Positions 1-8,394 of a DNA stretch of 64,000 nt are shown here, piece by piece. Position 1 is the stretch's first letter; every line of letters begins with the position of its first letter. The notes below the pieces were generated by a model. That model made no database searches, was not told where the DNA came from, and saw nothing but the letters and a program-made list of their open reading frames with translations. A program made the translations under genes and the position numbers. Origin of the DNA: Atriophallophorus winterbourni (Eukaryota > Platyhelminthes > Trematoda > Plagiorchiida > Microphallidae); the NCBI GenBank assembly GCA_013407085.1, contig JACCGJ010001439.1, forward strand, positions 1 through 64,000, in the 5' to 3' direction.

Positions 1-508
1 GCGGGGACAACATAGCACGGAACGCTAAACTGCTAGAGCTAAAACATAATAGAATCGTAAAAAGATAAGGATTGATGAAAAGCTACGGAAGCTTTAGAAG
101 AGTAAGCACGAACGAAATTGGATGACGTGCCTACACCTAGAATGAAGAATACATTTCGTGAAAAAGTATATTGACAGCCTCTGACAACCAAAGCCCAGCT
201 CCTGGCCTGCACGCGGCGGAACTGCTTCTACTGACAGGAGAAAGGGCGAAGGCGGGTGACTGGCGCCTCAAAACCAGTTTGCTCCGGGAAGATGGAGCTC
301 GTTAGCCTGGGAGGGCAGTCCATCTAAGGGAAGGAAAACCCTGATTCCAAACCTCCGCTGCCTTGCGGCATACCCGACTGCGGGAAAGGCTTCGGGAGTG
401 AACCCTGAGGAAAAATCCCTGCTGCCTTGCGGGAAGACTTTTGAGTCAAAGGCTCCGGGTGGGGTCCCCTAAGCTAACCCCCTACTTCGGCCTTGGCAAC
501 CGGGTAGT
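1..508 (+). other. 5' leader of the RTE element
   Basis: This stretch has no convincing coding frame and is richer in G and C than the rest of the window. It contains a perfect 7-bp inverted repeat (290-296 with 319-325, 22-base loop). The 12-mer GCTGCCTTGCGG occurs twice (357-368 and 421-432). I read it as the untranslated, possibly structured leader of the RTE element. RTE and R2-type elements can carry 5' self-cleaving RNAs, but I could not confirm such a fold here. Confidence 0.55.
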
Positions 509-3466
509 ATGTCGCCTACAACAAGAACTATGGAATCCACTTCATCCACAACTCGCTGTCAAAATCACGTTCGCTACATTACATCACATGCCGATCCTTA
601 TATCCCACGACCCTCATTACACACAAGCAATGAATCTCGTCAAGATGCCCTTTCCAGCTCGCCAAACACAGAACAGCCAATCCAGAGTGCTCACTTCCTG
701 AAACCCCGTATGCCCTTCAAGCTAGCTGCATTCAACGTCAGGACCTTGAGGCAAACAGGACAACAGGCTGGGTTAGCTCGTACACTAGAAACGATGAGAG
801 TAGACATCTGCTGCCTATCAGAAACGCGCTTACACGACTCTAGTCATGTGATAAACCTATGCTCACCGAATAATACCGGAGTCAAGTTCCGTTTGCGTGT
901 ATCTGGTGATGAAGAGGCCCAGACAGCGGGACTTGCAGGAGTTGGTATTGCCCTGAGCTCACGCGCCGAGGCAGCCTTGATTGACTGGTTACCTGTCAAT
1001 AGCCGTTTGTGCGCCGTCCGACTTGGTGGCTCATGCAAAATCAGTCAACACAGGCAGAACACCCGTGCACTTTTCGTCATCGCAGCCTACGCCCCCACTG
1101 ACTGCAGTGCTGATTTAGCGAAAGACGAATTCTACCGAGGTCTAGACGAATTACTGCGTAAAGCACGAAAGTCGGATATTGTCATCCTGGCTGGCGATCT
1201 TAATGCCCGAGTTGGCCGCCTCTCACAAAGTGAACGACACCTCGGTGGTCCATATGGTCTCGATTGCGTCCGATCAGACAACGGTGAACGCCTGTTGAGT
1301 CTATGTGCTGAGCACCGCCTATTTCTCAGCAGCGTCAACTTCCGACATTCCAAACAACAGTCAGCAACATGGAGATCCCCCTCGACAGGACTCTGGACAC
1401 AAATTGATCACATTGCGATCAGTTATCGATGGCGTTCCAGTGTGCAAGACTGCAGATCATATTGGTCGACCTGCCTATCATCAGACCACGCGTTAGTCTG
1501 TGCAAACCTAACTATGCGTTTCAGTGGATCGCGTAAGAAAAATATCACGAGGCTGGATACGCTTAAACTATCAGATAGAGCAGTGGCAGAGAACTATCTA
1601 ACGGCCCTATCTAATGCACTTGGACCCCATCCTGATAATATTGAGGAGCATTGGGCTCAAATCCAAAGCGCAATGTATCATGCTGGCCTGGAAAGCTGTG
1701 GAACATCCAAGCGAACAGATTCCAACTGGATATCTGCTGCTACAGCCAAATTAATTGACCAACAGCGTTCCTTACCTCCGGGGAAAAGATATGATGAACA
1801 GCGCAGGCAAATTCGCCACCAGTTGAAGACCAGCCTCAAAACGGACCGAGAATCATGGTGGGAAGAGCGGGCAAGCGAGATGGAAGCAGCCCAAGCAGTT
1901 GGCAACACCCGCAAATTGTTCCAGCTTATACGCTCCACGGGACCCCGAATGCCCAGCGTGAGCGAACTCATCACGGAAGCAGATGGGTCGTTGATTACCA
2001 ACAGAGAAAGGCGAATGGACCGCTGGAGGGAACATTTCGCTAGCCAATTCAATCAACCGCGACCACTCTCTGTTGCTCAGCCTAGTGGCTCCACCACTCA
2101 GTGGCCGGCCCCACAGGAACCACCTACAGAGGCCGAAATTCGCTCACACATAATGAAGCTTAAACGACGCAAAGCCCCTGGTTTAGACGAGCTACCAGCC
2201 GAACTATTTGTTGAAGGTGTCGACGTTTTGTGCAGTGAACTGTCAGTGCTCTTCGGAAAGATCTGGAACGAGGAAACCATACCCAGCGCGTGGGGACCGT
2301 CAGCCATCGTCCCAGTATTCAAGAAAGGGTCGAGGAAAGAGTGCGGTAATCACAGGGGTATCAGTCTCATACCGGTGGTCTCTAAACTGTTCGCATCAAT
2401 CATCCTGACCAGGCTTAACAGCTACCGAGAAGCAGAGTATCGAGAAGAACAGGCTGGTTTTAGAGGAGGACGCGGGTGTGTGGACCAAATCTTCACGCTC
2501 CGCCAAATTTTGGAGCAACGTTACCAATACGCACGTCCAACAATCATCGTCTTTCTTGACATACGAGCAGCCTTCGATTCCATTGACAGAACCGCCCTCT
2601 GGGACTGTCTCATTCGCCATGGTGTCCCACCGAAGTACGTAATCCTGCTCAAGAAGCTGTACTGCCACACCACCGGCAGAGTCAAAGCCTATGGTGACTT
2701 ATCCAAGCAGTTTACCATCTCCAGCGGGGTTCGTCAAGGATGTCCGATCTCCCCATTCCTATTTAACTTTGCGATTGACGATGTCATGCAGGCAGCAACA
2801 GCCCAGCTACCGAATTGTGGGATCGACCTGCTCCCTGGTCGACGAGTTATGGATCTGGACTATGCTGACGACATTGCTCTCCTCGGAGAGGATGCTTGCG
2901 CCATACAAAGCGCTTTGGATCTACTCGTTGATCAGTTGTCGCTGTATGGATTACACTTCTCTCCGTCAAAATGCAAAGTGTTCCTACAGGATTGGACAGA
3001 CCCAACCCTTGATTTGACGATCGAAAACCATAAACTGGAAGTGACTGACAGATTCACCTACCTAGGGAGCTGCATCACAACTGGGGGCGATATCGAAGCT
3101 GAAATCACAGCACGGATTGCAAGAGCACGCCATGCTTTCGCTGGGCTACGGTATCTGTGGCGCCGACGCGATGTTGGATTACGCTTGAAGGGCAGAGTGT
3201 ACCAGGCCACCGTACGAGCAGTTCTACTGTATGGCTGCGAGACGTGGACGCTGCGACAAGCTGATAGTCAACGATTATCGACGTTTGATCATCGCTGCCT
3301 GCGGAGTATAGCTCGTTTAAGCTGGCAACAGAAAGTCAAAAATGATGACGTCAGGAGGGCAGTCCTCGGTGATCGCTCTGTGCCACTCTCCGATCATATA
3401 TCCATGTGCCAGCTGAGATGGCTGGGGCACGTTCTCCGTATGGATGGCGACGCCTTCCTCGCCTAG
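509..3466 (+). CDS. RTE endonuclease-reverse transcriptase polyprotein (985 aa, C-terminus shifted)
   Basis: The protein nicks target DNA and copies the element RNA at the nick. Residues about 70-335 are the endonuclease: FNVRT at 75-79, SETR with the catalytic Glu at 105, GDLNARVG with Asp230, and SSDHALV with Asp326-His327. Residues about 560-830 are the RT. They include the ..KAPGLDELPAE.. segment, a DIRAAFDSID motif, SGVRQGCPISPFLF, and the catalytic YADD at 785-788. The first ATG at 509 gives 67 poorly conserved residues; Met68 (position 710), just before the endonuclease, is an alternative start. The frame stops at 3464-3466, inside the usual C-terminal region (..RWLGHVLRM..). The rest of that region continues in another frame to 3648, so a small indel near 3455-3465 has truncated the protein. 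All catalytic residues are present. Confidence 0.88.
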   Translation: MSPTTRTMESTSSTTRCQNHVRYITSHADPYIPRPSLHTSNESRQDALSSSPNTEQPIQSAHFLKPRMPFKLAAFNVRTLRQTGQQAGLARTLETMRVDICCLSETRLHDSSHVINLCSPNNTGVKFRLRVSGDEEAQTAGLAGVGIALSSRAEAALIDWLPVNSRLCAVRLGGSCKISQHRQNTRALFVIAAYAPTDCSADLAKDEFYRGLDELLRKARKSDIVILAGDLNARVGRLSQSERHLGGPYGLDCVRSDNGERLLSLCAEHRLFLSSVNFRHSKQQSATWRSPSTGLWTQIDHIAISYRWRSSVQDCRSYWSTCLSSDHALVCANLTMRFSGSRKKNITRLDTLKLSDRAVAENYLTALSNALGPHPDNIEEHWAQIQSAMYHAGLESCGTSKRTDSNWISAATAKLIDQQRSLPPGKRYDEQRRQIRHQLKTSLKTDRESWWEERASEMEAAQAVGNTRKLFQLIRSTGPRMPSVSELITEADGSLITNRERRMDRWREHFASQFNQPRPLSVAQPSGSTTQWPAPQEPPTEAEIRSHIMKLKRRKAPGLDELPAELFVEGVDVLCSELSVLFGKIWNEETIPSAWGPSAIVPVFKKGSRKECGNHRGISLIPVVSKLFASIILTRLNSYREAEYREEQAGFRGGRGCVDQIFTLRQILEQRYQYARPTIIVFLDIRAAFDSIDRTALWDCLIRHGVPPKYVILLKKLYCHTTGRVKAYGDLSKQFTISSGVRQGCPISPFLFNFAIDDVMQAATAQLPNCGIDLLPGRRVMDLDYADDIALLGEDACAIQSALDLLVDQLSLYGLHFSPSKCKVFLQDWTDPTLDLTIENHKLEVTDRFTYLGSCITTGGDIEAEITARIARARHAFAGLRYLWRRRDVGLRLKGRVYQATVRAVLLYGCETWTLRQADSQRLSTFDHRCLRSIARLSWQQKVKNDDVRRAVLGDRSVPLSDHISMCQLRWLGHVLRMDGDAFLA

Positions 3467-3648
3467 CTCTTTTTGCTCTCGCCGGACCAGATTGGAAACG
3501 TCGCCGTGGCGGACAAAGGAATACCTGGCGGAAGACCCTCAAACGTCTAACAGCCCCACTAGCCATCGTGGGAACATCGCGCTTACCCGGGTGGGGTCCG
3601 AAGGACCGTGAAGACATTTGGCTGACAACACTCAGTGTGATGGCATAA
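3467..3648 (+). pseudogene. Frameshifted C-terminal tail of the RTE protein
   Basis: A second frame overlapping the end of the main RTE frame carries the expected C-terminal sequence (LFALAGPDWKRRRGGQ..., ..SRLPGWGPKDRE.., ending LTTLSVMA). It is stopped by TAA at 3646-3648. It directly continues the truncated polyprotein and shows that the truncation is a frameshift, not a natural end. Confidence 0.75.
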
Positions 3649-3881
3649 GAAAGGAACTAGTGGCGAGAATCCTGCCGTGCTTGTGTTCCCGTTTATCAAT
3701 GACCCTCCCCCTTCCCTTATTCCAAAAAAGACAAAAAAAGATCAAAAGCGGCATGTGTAAACAGACAGACAAAAATCACCCTCTTTTTTTCCTTTTTTCT
3801 CTCATCATGTACCTTTTTCATGGTATACTTGTTGGCACACCGTCTGTAAAGACTTGTGTGAAATAATAATAATAATAATAT
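3649..3881 (+). other. RTE 3' region ending in (AAT)n
   Basis: This is a short non-coding tail with pyrimidine tracts, ending in about six AAT units at 3863-3881. RTE-type elements typically end in such short repeats instead of poly(A). The 61 bases that follow, to 3942, are unassigned flanking sequence. Confidence 0.65.
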
Positions 3882-3942
3882 TGACATCAGTACGACCGTT
3901 TCCTTGCGGATTTCTGCTATACGGCATATCATGATGTATGAA

Positions 3943-3947
3943 AGCAC
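3943..3947. repeat. Target-site duplication, left copy (AGCAC)
   Basis: AGCAC immediately before the 5' LTR is repeated exactly at 7931-7935 after the 3' LTR. A 5-bp duplication is normal for Ty3/Gypsy integrases and marks one intact insertion event. Confidence 0.9.
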
Positions 3948-4110
3948 TGTCATGATTGTTTGTTGTATACTTTCTATATACCGTTGACTAACACATCTTG
4001 TTTGCATTTCAGCTATTGTACGCTCATTCTTAGAATAGTAAAGCGTTGCTTACTCCACTCAAACCCGTCTTCCTTTTCTACTTAATTCGGATCGTATAAA
4101 GAACGTTACA
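3948..4110 (+). repeat. 5' LTR (163 bp)
   Basis: It begins TGTCATGATT and ends AACGTTACA, and it is identical base for base to 7768-7930. It is very short for a Gypsy LTR. I infer U3 as 3948-4025 and R/U5 as 4026-4110 from the initiator-like site at 4024-4030 and the self-complementary segment. A T-rich stretch ending in TTTCAG at 4007-4012 resembles a 3' splice site. Confidence 0.95.
3975..4030 (+). promoter_or_regulatory. Putative LTR core promoter (TATA-like box and initiator)
   Basis: TATATA lies at 3975-3980. TCATTCT at 4024-4030 fits the initiator consensus YYANWYY, with A+1 at 4026. That A is also the first base of the 17-nt segment complementary to the primer-binding site. TATA-to-start spacing is about 46-51 bases, longer than usual, so the TATA call is weaker than the initiator call. 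The same elements recur in the 3' LTR. Confidence 0.45.
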
Positions 4111-4111
4111 A

Positions 4112-4128
4112 TTTACTATTCTAAGAAT
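4112..4128 (+). other. Primer-binding site complementary to the element's own LTR
   Basis: TTTACTATTCTAAGAAT at 4112-4128, one base after the 5' LTR, is the exact reverse complement of ATTCTTAGAATAGTAAA at 4026-4042 in the LTR. The match ends at both sides, giving 17 consecutive pairs. The position is where a tRNA primer normally binds, but the first bases are not TGG, the complement of a tRNA CCA end. Tf1 and sushi-type elements are known to prime from the 5' end of their own RNA. I infer the same here. Confidence 0.75.
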
Positions 4129-4131
4129 ACA

Positions 4132-7100
4132 ATGGAATCAACTCTGCGTCCAAGATTTTTCGATGCTGATCCAAACTCTCCAGACGCCACTAAACGCTGG
4201 AATCACTGGTTCCGGACTTTTAACACGTACCTCAATTCAGTGGATTCTGACAAGCTCGATAAATTGGAAACTCTCATACATTTTTTGGATCCATTGGTTT
4301 ATGACTATGTCGCGGACTGCAAGGATTATCACTCTGCAGTCAATACTCTACGCCAAATATATGTTCGTCCTAGTAATATTATCTATGCACGATACCTCTT
4401 GCAAACATGTAAACAAGAAAATGGACAAGACGTTGACCAGTTTGTTCAAAAGCTAAAGTCTTTAGCTAAAGACTGCGAATTCAAAGCAGTCACTGCGGCT
4501 GAATATCACAATGAATGTGTTCGTGACGCCATAATAAACGGGATTTTGTCCCATTCTATCCGCGAAAAACTCTTGGCTCATAACGATCTTTCCTTGGACG
4601 AAACACATCAACTCGCAAGATCGCTTGAACTGGCACACAAGCAGTCACAATCATATGGAAACAATCAGTCGTTTTCATGCTCAACTGCTCCGAATCATTC
4701 TGAAAGTGTATCTAAGTTATCACCACGATCTGATGCTTGCGATAAGGAGGTTAATTTTTCAGCACTGTCTACTCAAAGTTGCTATTTCTGTGGTCGGACA
4801 AAACATCCTCGTTCTAAATGTCCGGCGCGCGAAGCTATTTGTAATCTTTGCGGCAAACGGGGTCATTTTCAACGTGTATGTCGCTCAAGTAACACAGGCA
4901 AACATCATACTAATTATATTTCGAAGTCTGTTATATCATCTTTATCGGTTGCGGCCGTACCTGATTGTTTATCACGTAAAATTACAACCGTCTCTGTAAA
5001 CGAAACACCCCTTCGCGCTCTGATCGACACAGGAAGCTCTTGCAGCTTTATCAGCTCCGAGGTATTGAAACTGCACACTTGGAAGGTTTATCCAGCCAAA
5101 TCAGTCGTCACAATGGCATCAACTTCAATGTCTTGCCAAACAACTGGTTACTGCTCTGTTTCTATCAAATACCGAGGTGACTCCTATGGGAATGTTAAAC
5201 TGTTTGTACTTCCCAATCTTTGTACAGATATCCTACTTGGACATGATTTCCTGGGTCTTCACGATAAAGTTGAAATTCCATTCGGTGGAAGCCGTGATAC
5301 TTTCGCTCTTTGTGGCCTGGCTGCCGCAGTTGTGGAATCGCCGCCACTTTTTGCCAACTTATCTCCTGAGTGCAAACCGATTGCAACAAAATCTAGGCGG
5401 CATCACCCGGATGATGAAAAATTCATATGTGCAGAAGTCAACCGTTTGTTAGAAGAAGGTATAATAGAACCTTCGACATCTCCGTGGAGGGCTCAAGTAC
5501 TTGTTACGAAGAACTCTAATCACAAACAGCGTATGGTAGTCGACTACAGTCAGACCATTAACCAGTTCACTTATTTGGATGCGTACCCATTACCACGTTT
5601 AGACAAAATGATTGAAGAAATTTCACACTTTCAAGTATTCAGTACTCTTGACCTTCTATCTGCTTACCATCAAATTCAGATCGCGGCTTCCGATCGGCCT
5701 TATACTGCCTTCGAAGCCGGTGGTGGTCTGTTTCAGTTCCGTCGAATACCATTTGGTGTCACTAACGGCGTGGCGTGTTTTCAACGAACTATCGACAATC
5801 TCATTCAGCATGAAAAGCTGAAAAATACATACGCATACATCGACAACGTAACGGTATGCGGTAGCACTCAAGAAGAACACGATTTGAACCTGGAACGTTT
5901 TCTAAATGCCACAAAAAGATATGGTATCACACTCAATAATAATAAGTGCATCACTTCCTCAACTGAGATATGTCTTCTAGGTTATAAAGTTTCGAAGGGT
6001 ACCATAAGACCAGATCCAGAAAGAATGGAACCTATCCGCCGGCTACCTTACCCGCGTACTACAAAAGAATTACAGCGGGTTATTGGTATGTTTGCTTATT
6101 ACTCACACTGGATACCTTTATTCTCAGACAAGATAAATAAACTTGTCAAGAACAAGATATTCCCTTTGCCGGAAGAAGTCAAGACTACCTTTGATAACCT
6201 AAAGATTGAACTTGAAAACTCCATGCTAATTACAATTGACTATGATGAACCTTTGGTAGTAGAAAACGATGCTTCGGATATAGCCATTGCTGCTTCTCTG
6301 AGTCAAAACCATCGTCCGGTTGCCTTTTTCTCAAGAACTCTCAATACAAGCGAGAAAAATCACTCTGCCGTCGAAAAAGAAGCATACGCTATCGTGGAGT
6401 CCATCCGAAAATGGCGACATTATCTTCTAGGCAGACCATTCAAACTGATAACCGACCAACGTTCGGTCTCCTTCATGTTTAGCGTCCGCCAGAAAAGTAA
6501 AATTAAGAATGACAAAATCCAGCGTTGGAAAATAGAGCTATCGGAATACAAATATGATATCATATATCGTCCAGGTACGGAGAACCATGTCGCTGACACT
6601 TTGACCCGTAATGTGTGTGCATCAACTTCGAATTCAGATCACCTCAAAAAATTGCACAGCTCACTTTTCCACCCAGGGATCACTCGTTTTTTCCATTTCA
6701 TTCGATGTAAAAACCTTCCATATTCTATTGATGATGTCAGACGTGTTATATCCAACTGCAAAGTCTGTGCAGAACTGAAACCAAGATTTTTCAAATCATC
6801 TGGTAAGCTAATTAAAGCCACGCAACCATTTGAACGTTTGAGCATAGATTTTAAAGGTCCGTTACCATCTTGTTCACGCAACTGCTACCTGCTCACATTA
6901 ATCGATGGATTCTCGCGGTTCCCATTTGCTTTTGCCTGTGCCGATTTATCATCAGCCACTGTAATTGAATGCCTTACACAACTTTTCTGCCTCTTTGGGA
7001 TGCCAGCATACATTCATTCAGACCGGGGATCGTCTTTTATGTCTTCCGAAATCAAGAGTTTTCTGCTTGAGAAAGGCGTCGCTATGAGCCACACTGCGGC

Positions 7101-7689
7101 CTATAACCCACAAGGAAACGGTCAGGTTGAACGCCTCAACGGTACCATTTGGAAGACAATATGCCTAGCATTACAAACCCGTAATTTACCTCCAACTCGT
7201 TGGGAGCTAGTCCTACCTGAAGCACTTCATTGCATAAGATCATTACTATGTACGTCGATCAATTGCACCCCTCATGAACGCATGTTTCAATATGCTCGGC
7301 GTTCTACCACAGGAACATCCTTACCTTCTTGGCTGACGACACCGGGTCCTGTACTTTTACAGCGATGCGACCGATCTTCTAAATACCAACCGTTGTTGGA
7401 GGAAGTACAACTATTGACCTGCAACCCACTCTATGCACACATTGCTCATCAAGATGATAAGACTGAAACAGTGTCTCTACGCCGCCTAGCCCCAACAGTC
7501 AGAAATTCAACGCCGATTTTCCCTACTACGTCTGATACTCCAGTAATAACCGAACACCGTGAACAGTCTGATGTTCAAAATGCCAATCCTGATCTAGATG
7601 ACCCATTATGTGTACCCCCACCGAAATTGACTCTCTGTGTTACCCTCAAATTTTGGAACAACAACAACGCATCCGTCCTTACAATTTGA
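4132..7689 (+). CDS. Gypsy Gag-Pol polyprotein (1185 aa)
   Basis: The single frame carries all retrotransposition functions. Gag covers residues about 1-210. Two CX2CX4HX4C zinc knuckles lie at 217-230 and 237-250. An aspartic protease has DTGSS at 299-303 and a conserved ILLGHDFL flap-side motif near 367-374. RT covers about 425-620, with RMVVDY at 467-472 and LDLLSAYHQI from 506. The usual YxDD box reads YIDN at 569-572. RNase H has Asp713 in ENDAS and a TDQRS segment at 774-778. Integrase has an HHCC-like zinc region at about 841-879, and Asp906, Asp964 and Glu1000 as the DDE triad. The ATG lies 3 bases after the primer-binding site. No stop or frameshift separates Gag from Pol, so both would be made as one chain. 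The D-to-N change in YIDN occurs, as far as I recall, in other metazoan Gypsy lineages, so it does not by itself imply inactivity. Confidence 0.95.
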   Translation: MESTLRPRFFDADPNSPDATKRWNHWFRTFNTYLNSVDSDKLDKLETLIHFLDPLVYDYVADCKDYHSAVNTLRQIYVRPSNIIYARYLLQTCKQENGQDVDQFVQKLKSLAKDCEFKAVTAAEYHNECVRDAIINGILSHSIREKLLAHNDLSLDETHQLARSLELAHKQSQSYGNNQSFSCSTAPNHSESVSKLSPRSDACDKEVNFSALSTQSCYFCGRTKHPRSKCPAREAICNLCGKRGHFQRVCRSSNTGKHHTNYISKSVISSLSVAAVPDCLSRKITTVSVNETPLRALIDTGSSCSFISSEVLKLHTWKVYPAKSVVTMASTSMSCQTTGYCSVSIKYRGDSYGNVKLFVLPNLCTDILLGHDFLGLHDKVEIPFGGSRDTFALCGLAAAVVESPPLFANLSPECKPIATKSRRHHPDDEKFICAEVNRLLEEGIIEPSTSPWRAQVLVTKNSNHKQRMVVDYSQTINQFTYLDAYPLPRLDKMIEEISHFQVFSTLDLLSAYHQIQIAASDRPYTAFEAGGGLFQFRRIPFGVTNGVACFQRTIDNLIQHEKLKNTYAYIDNVTVCGSTQEEHDLNLERFLNATKRYGITLNNNKCITSSTEICLLGYKVSKGTIRPDPERMEPIRRLPYPRTTKELQRVIGMFAYYSHWIPLFSDKINKLVKNKIFPLPEEVKTTFDNLKIELENSMLITIDYDEPLVVENDASDIAIAASLSQNHRPVAFFSRTLNTSEKNHSAVEKEAYAIVESIRKWRHYLLGRPFKLITDQRSVSFMFSVRQKSKIKNDKIQRWKIELSEYKYDIIYRPGTENHVADTLTRNVCASTSNSDHLKKLHSSLFHPGITRFFHFIRCKNLPYSIDDVRRVISNCKVCAELKPRFFKSSGKLIKATQPFERLSIDFKGPLPSCSRNCYLLTLIDGFSRFPFAFACADLSSATVIECLTQLFCLFGMPAYIHSDRGSSFMSSEIKSFLLEKGVAMSHTAAYNPQGNGQVERLNGTIWKTICLALQTRNLPPTRWELVLPEALHCIRSLLCTSINCTPHERMFQYARRSTTGTSLPSWLTTPGPVLLQRCDRSSKYQPLLEEVQLLTCNPLYAHIAHQDDKTETVSLRRLAPTVRNSTPIFPTTSDTPVITEHREQSDVQNANPDLDDPLCVPPPKLTLCVTLKFWNNNNASVLTI

Positions 7690-7767
7690 GAACTCGAGAA
7701 GCTTGATTTTTCTGTGTTGACCTCATCCAGCACGAAAGATTGTCTTCCATTTCAAAGCCCGGGTGAA
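7690..7767 (+). other. Gypsy 3' untranslated segment, weak polypurine tract
   Basis: These are 78 non-coding bases between the Gag-Pol stop and the 3' LTR. The expected purine run next to the LTR is only GGGTGAA (7761-7767), interrupted by a T. Plus-strand priming must tolerate a weak tract or use another site. Confidence 0.5.
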
Positions 7768-7930
7768 TGTCATGATTGTTTGTTGTATACTTTCTATATA
7801 CCGTTGACTAACACATCTTGTTTGCATTTCAGCTATTGTACGCTCATTCTTAGAATAGTAAAGCGTTGCTTACTCCACTCAAACCCGTCTTCCTTTTCTA
7901 CTTAATTCGGATCGTATAAAGAACGTTACA
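7768..7930 (+). repeat. 3' LTR (163 bp)
   Basis: It is identical to 3948-4110. The copy of AGCAC at 7931-7935 closes the target duplication. The zero difference between LTRs argues for a young insertion or recent conversion. Confidence 0.95.
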
Positions 7931-7936
7931 AGCACA

Positions 7937-8098
7937 AGCCTGATCCAGGCAAAGTGCCGCACAGTCAGAGACTGCACGTGGGCTAAGATACTGTCAGGTT
8001 GCCCAGGCCTAGACAGATATGAGGGGAATAGAAATGGTAGTGAAACTCCAGCGTATTTCAGCATGCAGCTCACTACCGTTGGCCAATCAATTTAGCAC
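7937..8098 (+). repeat. Short interspersed repeat, copy 1 (SINE-like)
   Basis: About 162 bases match the reverse complement of 9884-10049 with scattered substitutions. The shared core includes GGGCTAAGATACTGTCAGGT and a CAGCTCAC segment near the far end. The left edge abuts the Gypsy target duplication, so the Gypsy element landed at or just beside it. No coding frame or clear tRNA boxes are seen. I call it SINE-like because the other copy is a short discrete insertion with its own target duplication. The bases from 8099 to 8394 are unassigned. Confidence 0.55.
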
Positions 8099-8394
8099 GA
8101 TGTAGTCGCACAGCACATAAATGCTGCACGATTGCACATCCGTGGCTTATCATGGCGCTGCCACGTGCTATCTGTGCACAATTGTGAAAACTTCTAAAAT
8201 ATAACCTGATGTTTTTAGGCTCAGGATATGCAAAAATGATTTTTAAGTCATCATTTTCATCATAATCATTCCATTCGACGTCAAATTTATTCGAGTAGGT
8301 ATGTAGCACTCAAACAACTATCGATTAGCGACTTCTTCTTGATAGAAACAGGAGCTATTATTGTGTGAGCTTCATCAATGACTTCAGCAAAACA

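Larger units (their letters stand above)
1..3881 (+). mobile_element. RTE-clade (SR2-like) non-LTR retrotransposon, nearly complete
   Basis: One long frame encodes an apurinic-type endonuclease followed by reverse transcriptase. It is preceded by about 500 bases of leader and followed by a short 3' region ending in (AAT)6 at 3863-3881. A single EN-RT frame and a short simple-repeat tail instead of poly(A) are typical of RTE elements, including SR2 of schistosomes. The left end may lie outside the window, because no target duplication can be matched. One frameshift close to the end of the coding region is the only obvious lesion. Clade assignment is by motif recognition, not by a tree. Confidence 0.85.
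3948..7930 (+). mobile_element. Complete Ty3/Gypsy LTR retrotransposon
   Basis: The element is 3983 bp, bounded by two identical 163-bp LTRs beginning TG and ending CA, and flanked by a perfect 5-bp duplication. The interior encodes one continuous Gag-Pol frame in the order Gag, zinc knuckles, protease, RT, RNase H, integrase, which is the Ty3/Gypsy order. No stop or frameshift is seen. Identical LTRs indicate a recent insertion. There is no envelope-like frame and no chromodomain-like end. It sits 66 bases downstream of the RTE element. Confidence 0.95.

Noticed and set aside
441..701. 86-codon frame upstream of the RTE polyprotein as a separate ORF1
   Set aside because: It overlaps the start of the main frame, has no motif, and RTE elements often lack ORF1.
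7937..8098. Hammerhead inside the SINE-like repeat (GCCTGATCCAGGC hairpin and GAAAC)
   Set aside because: CTGATGA is missing and the order and spacing of elements do not fit.
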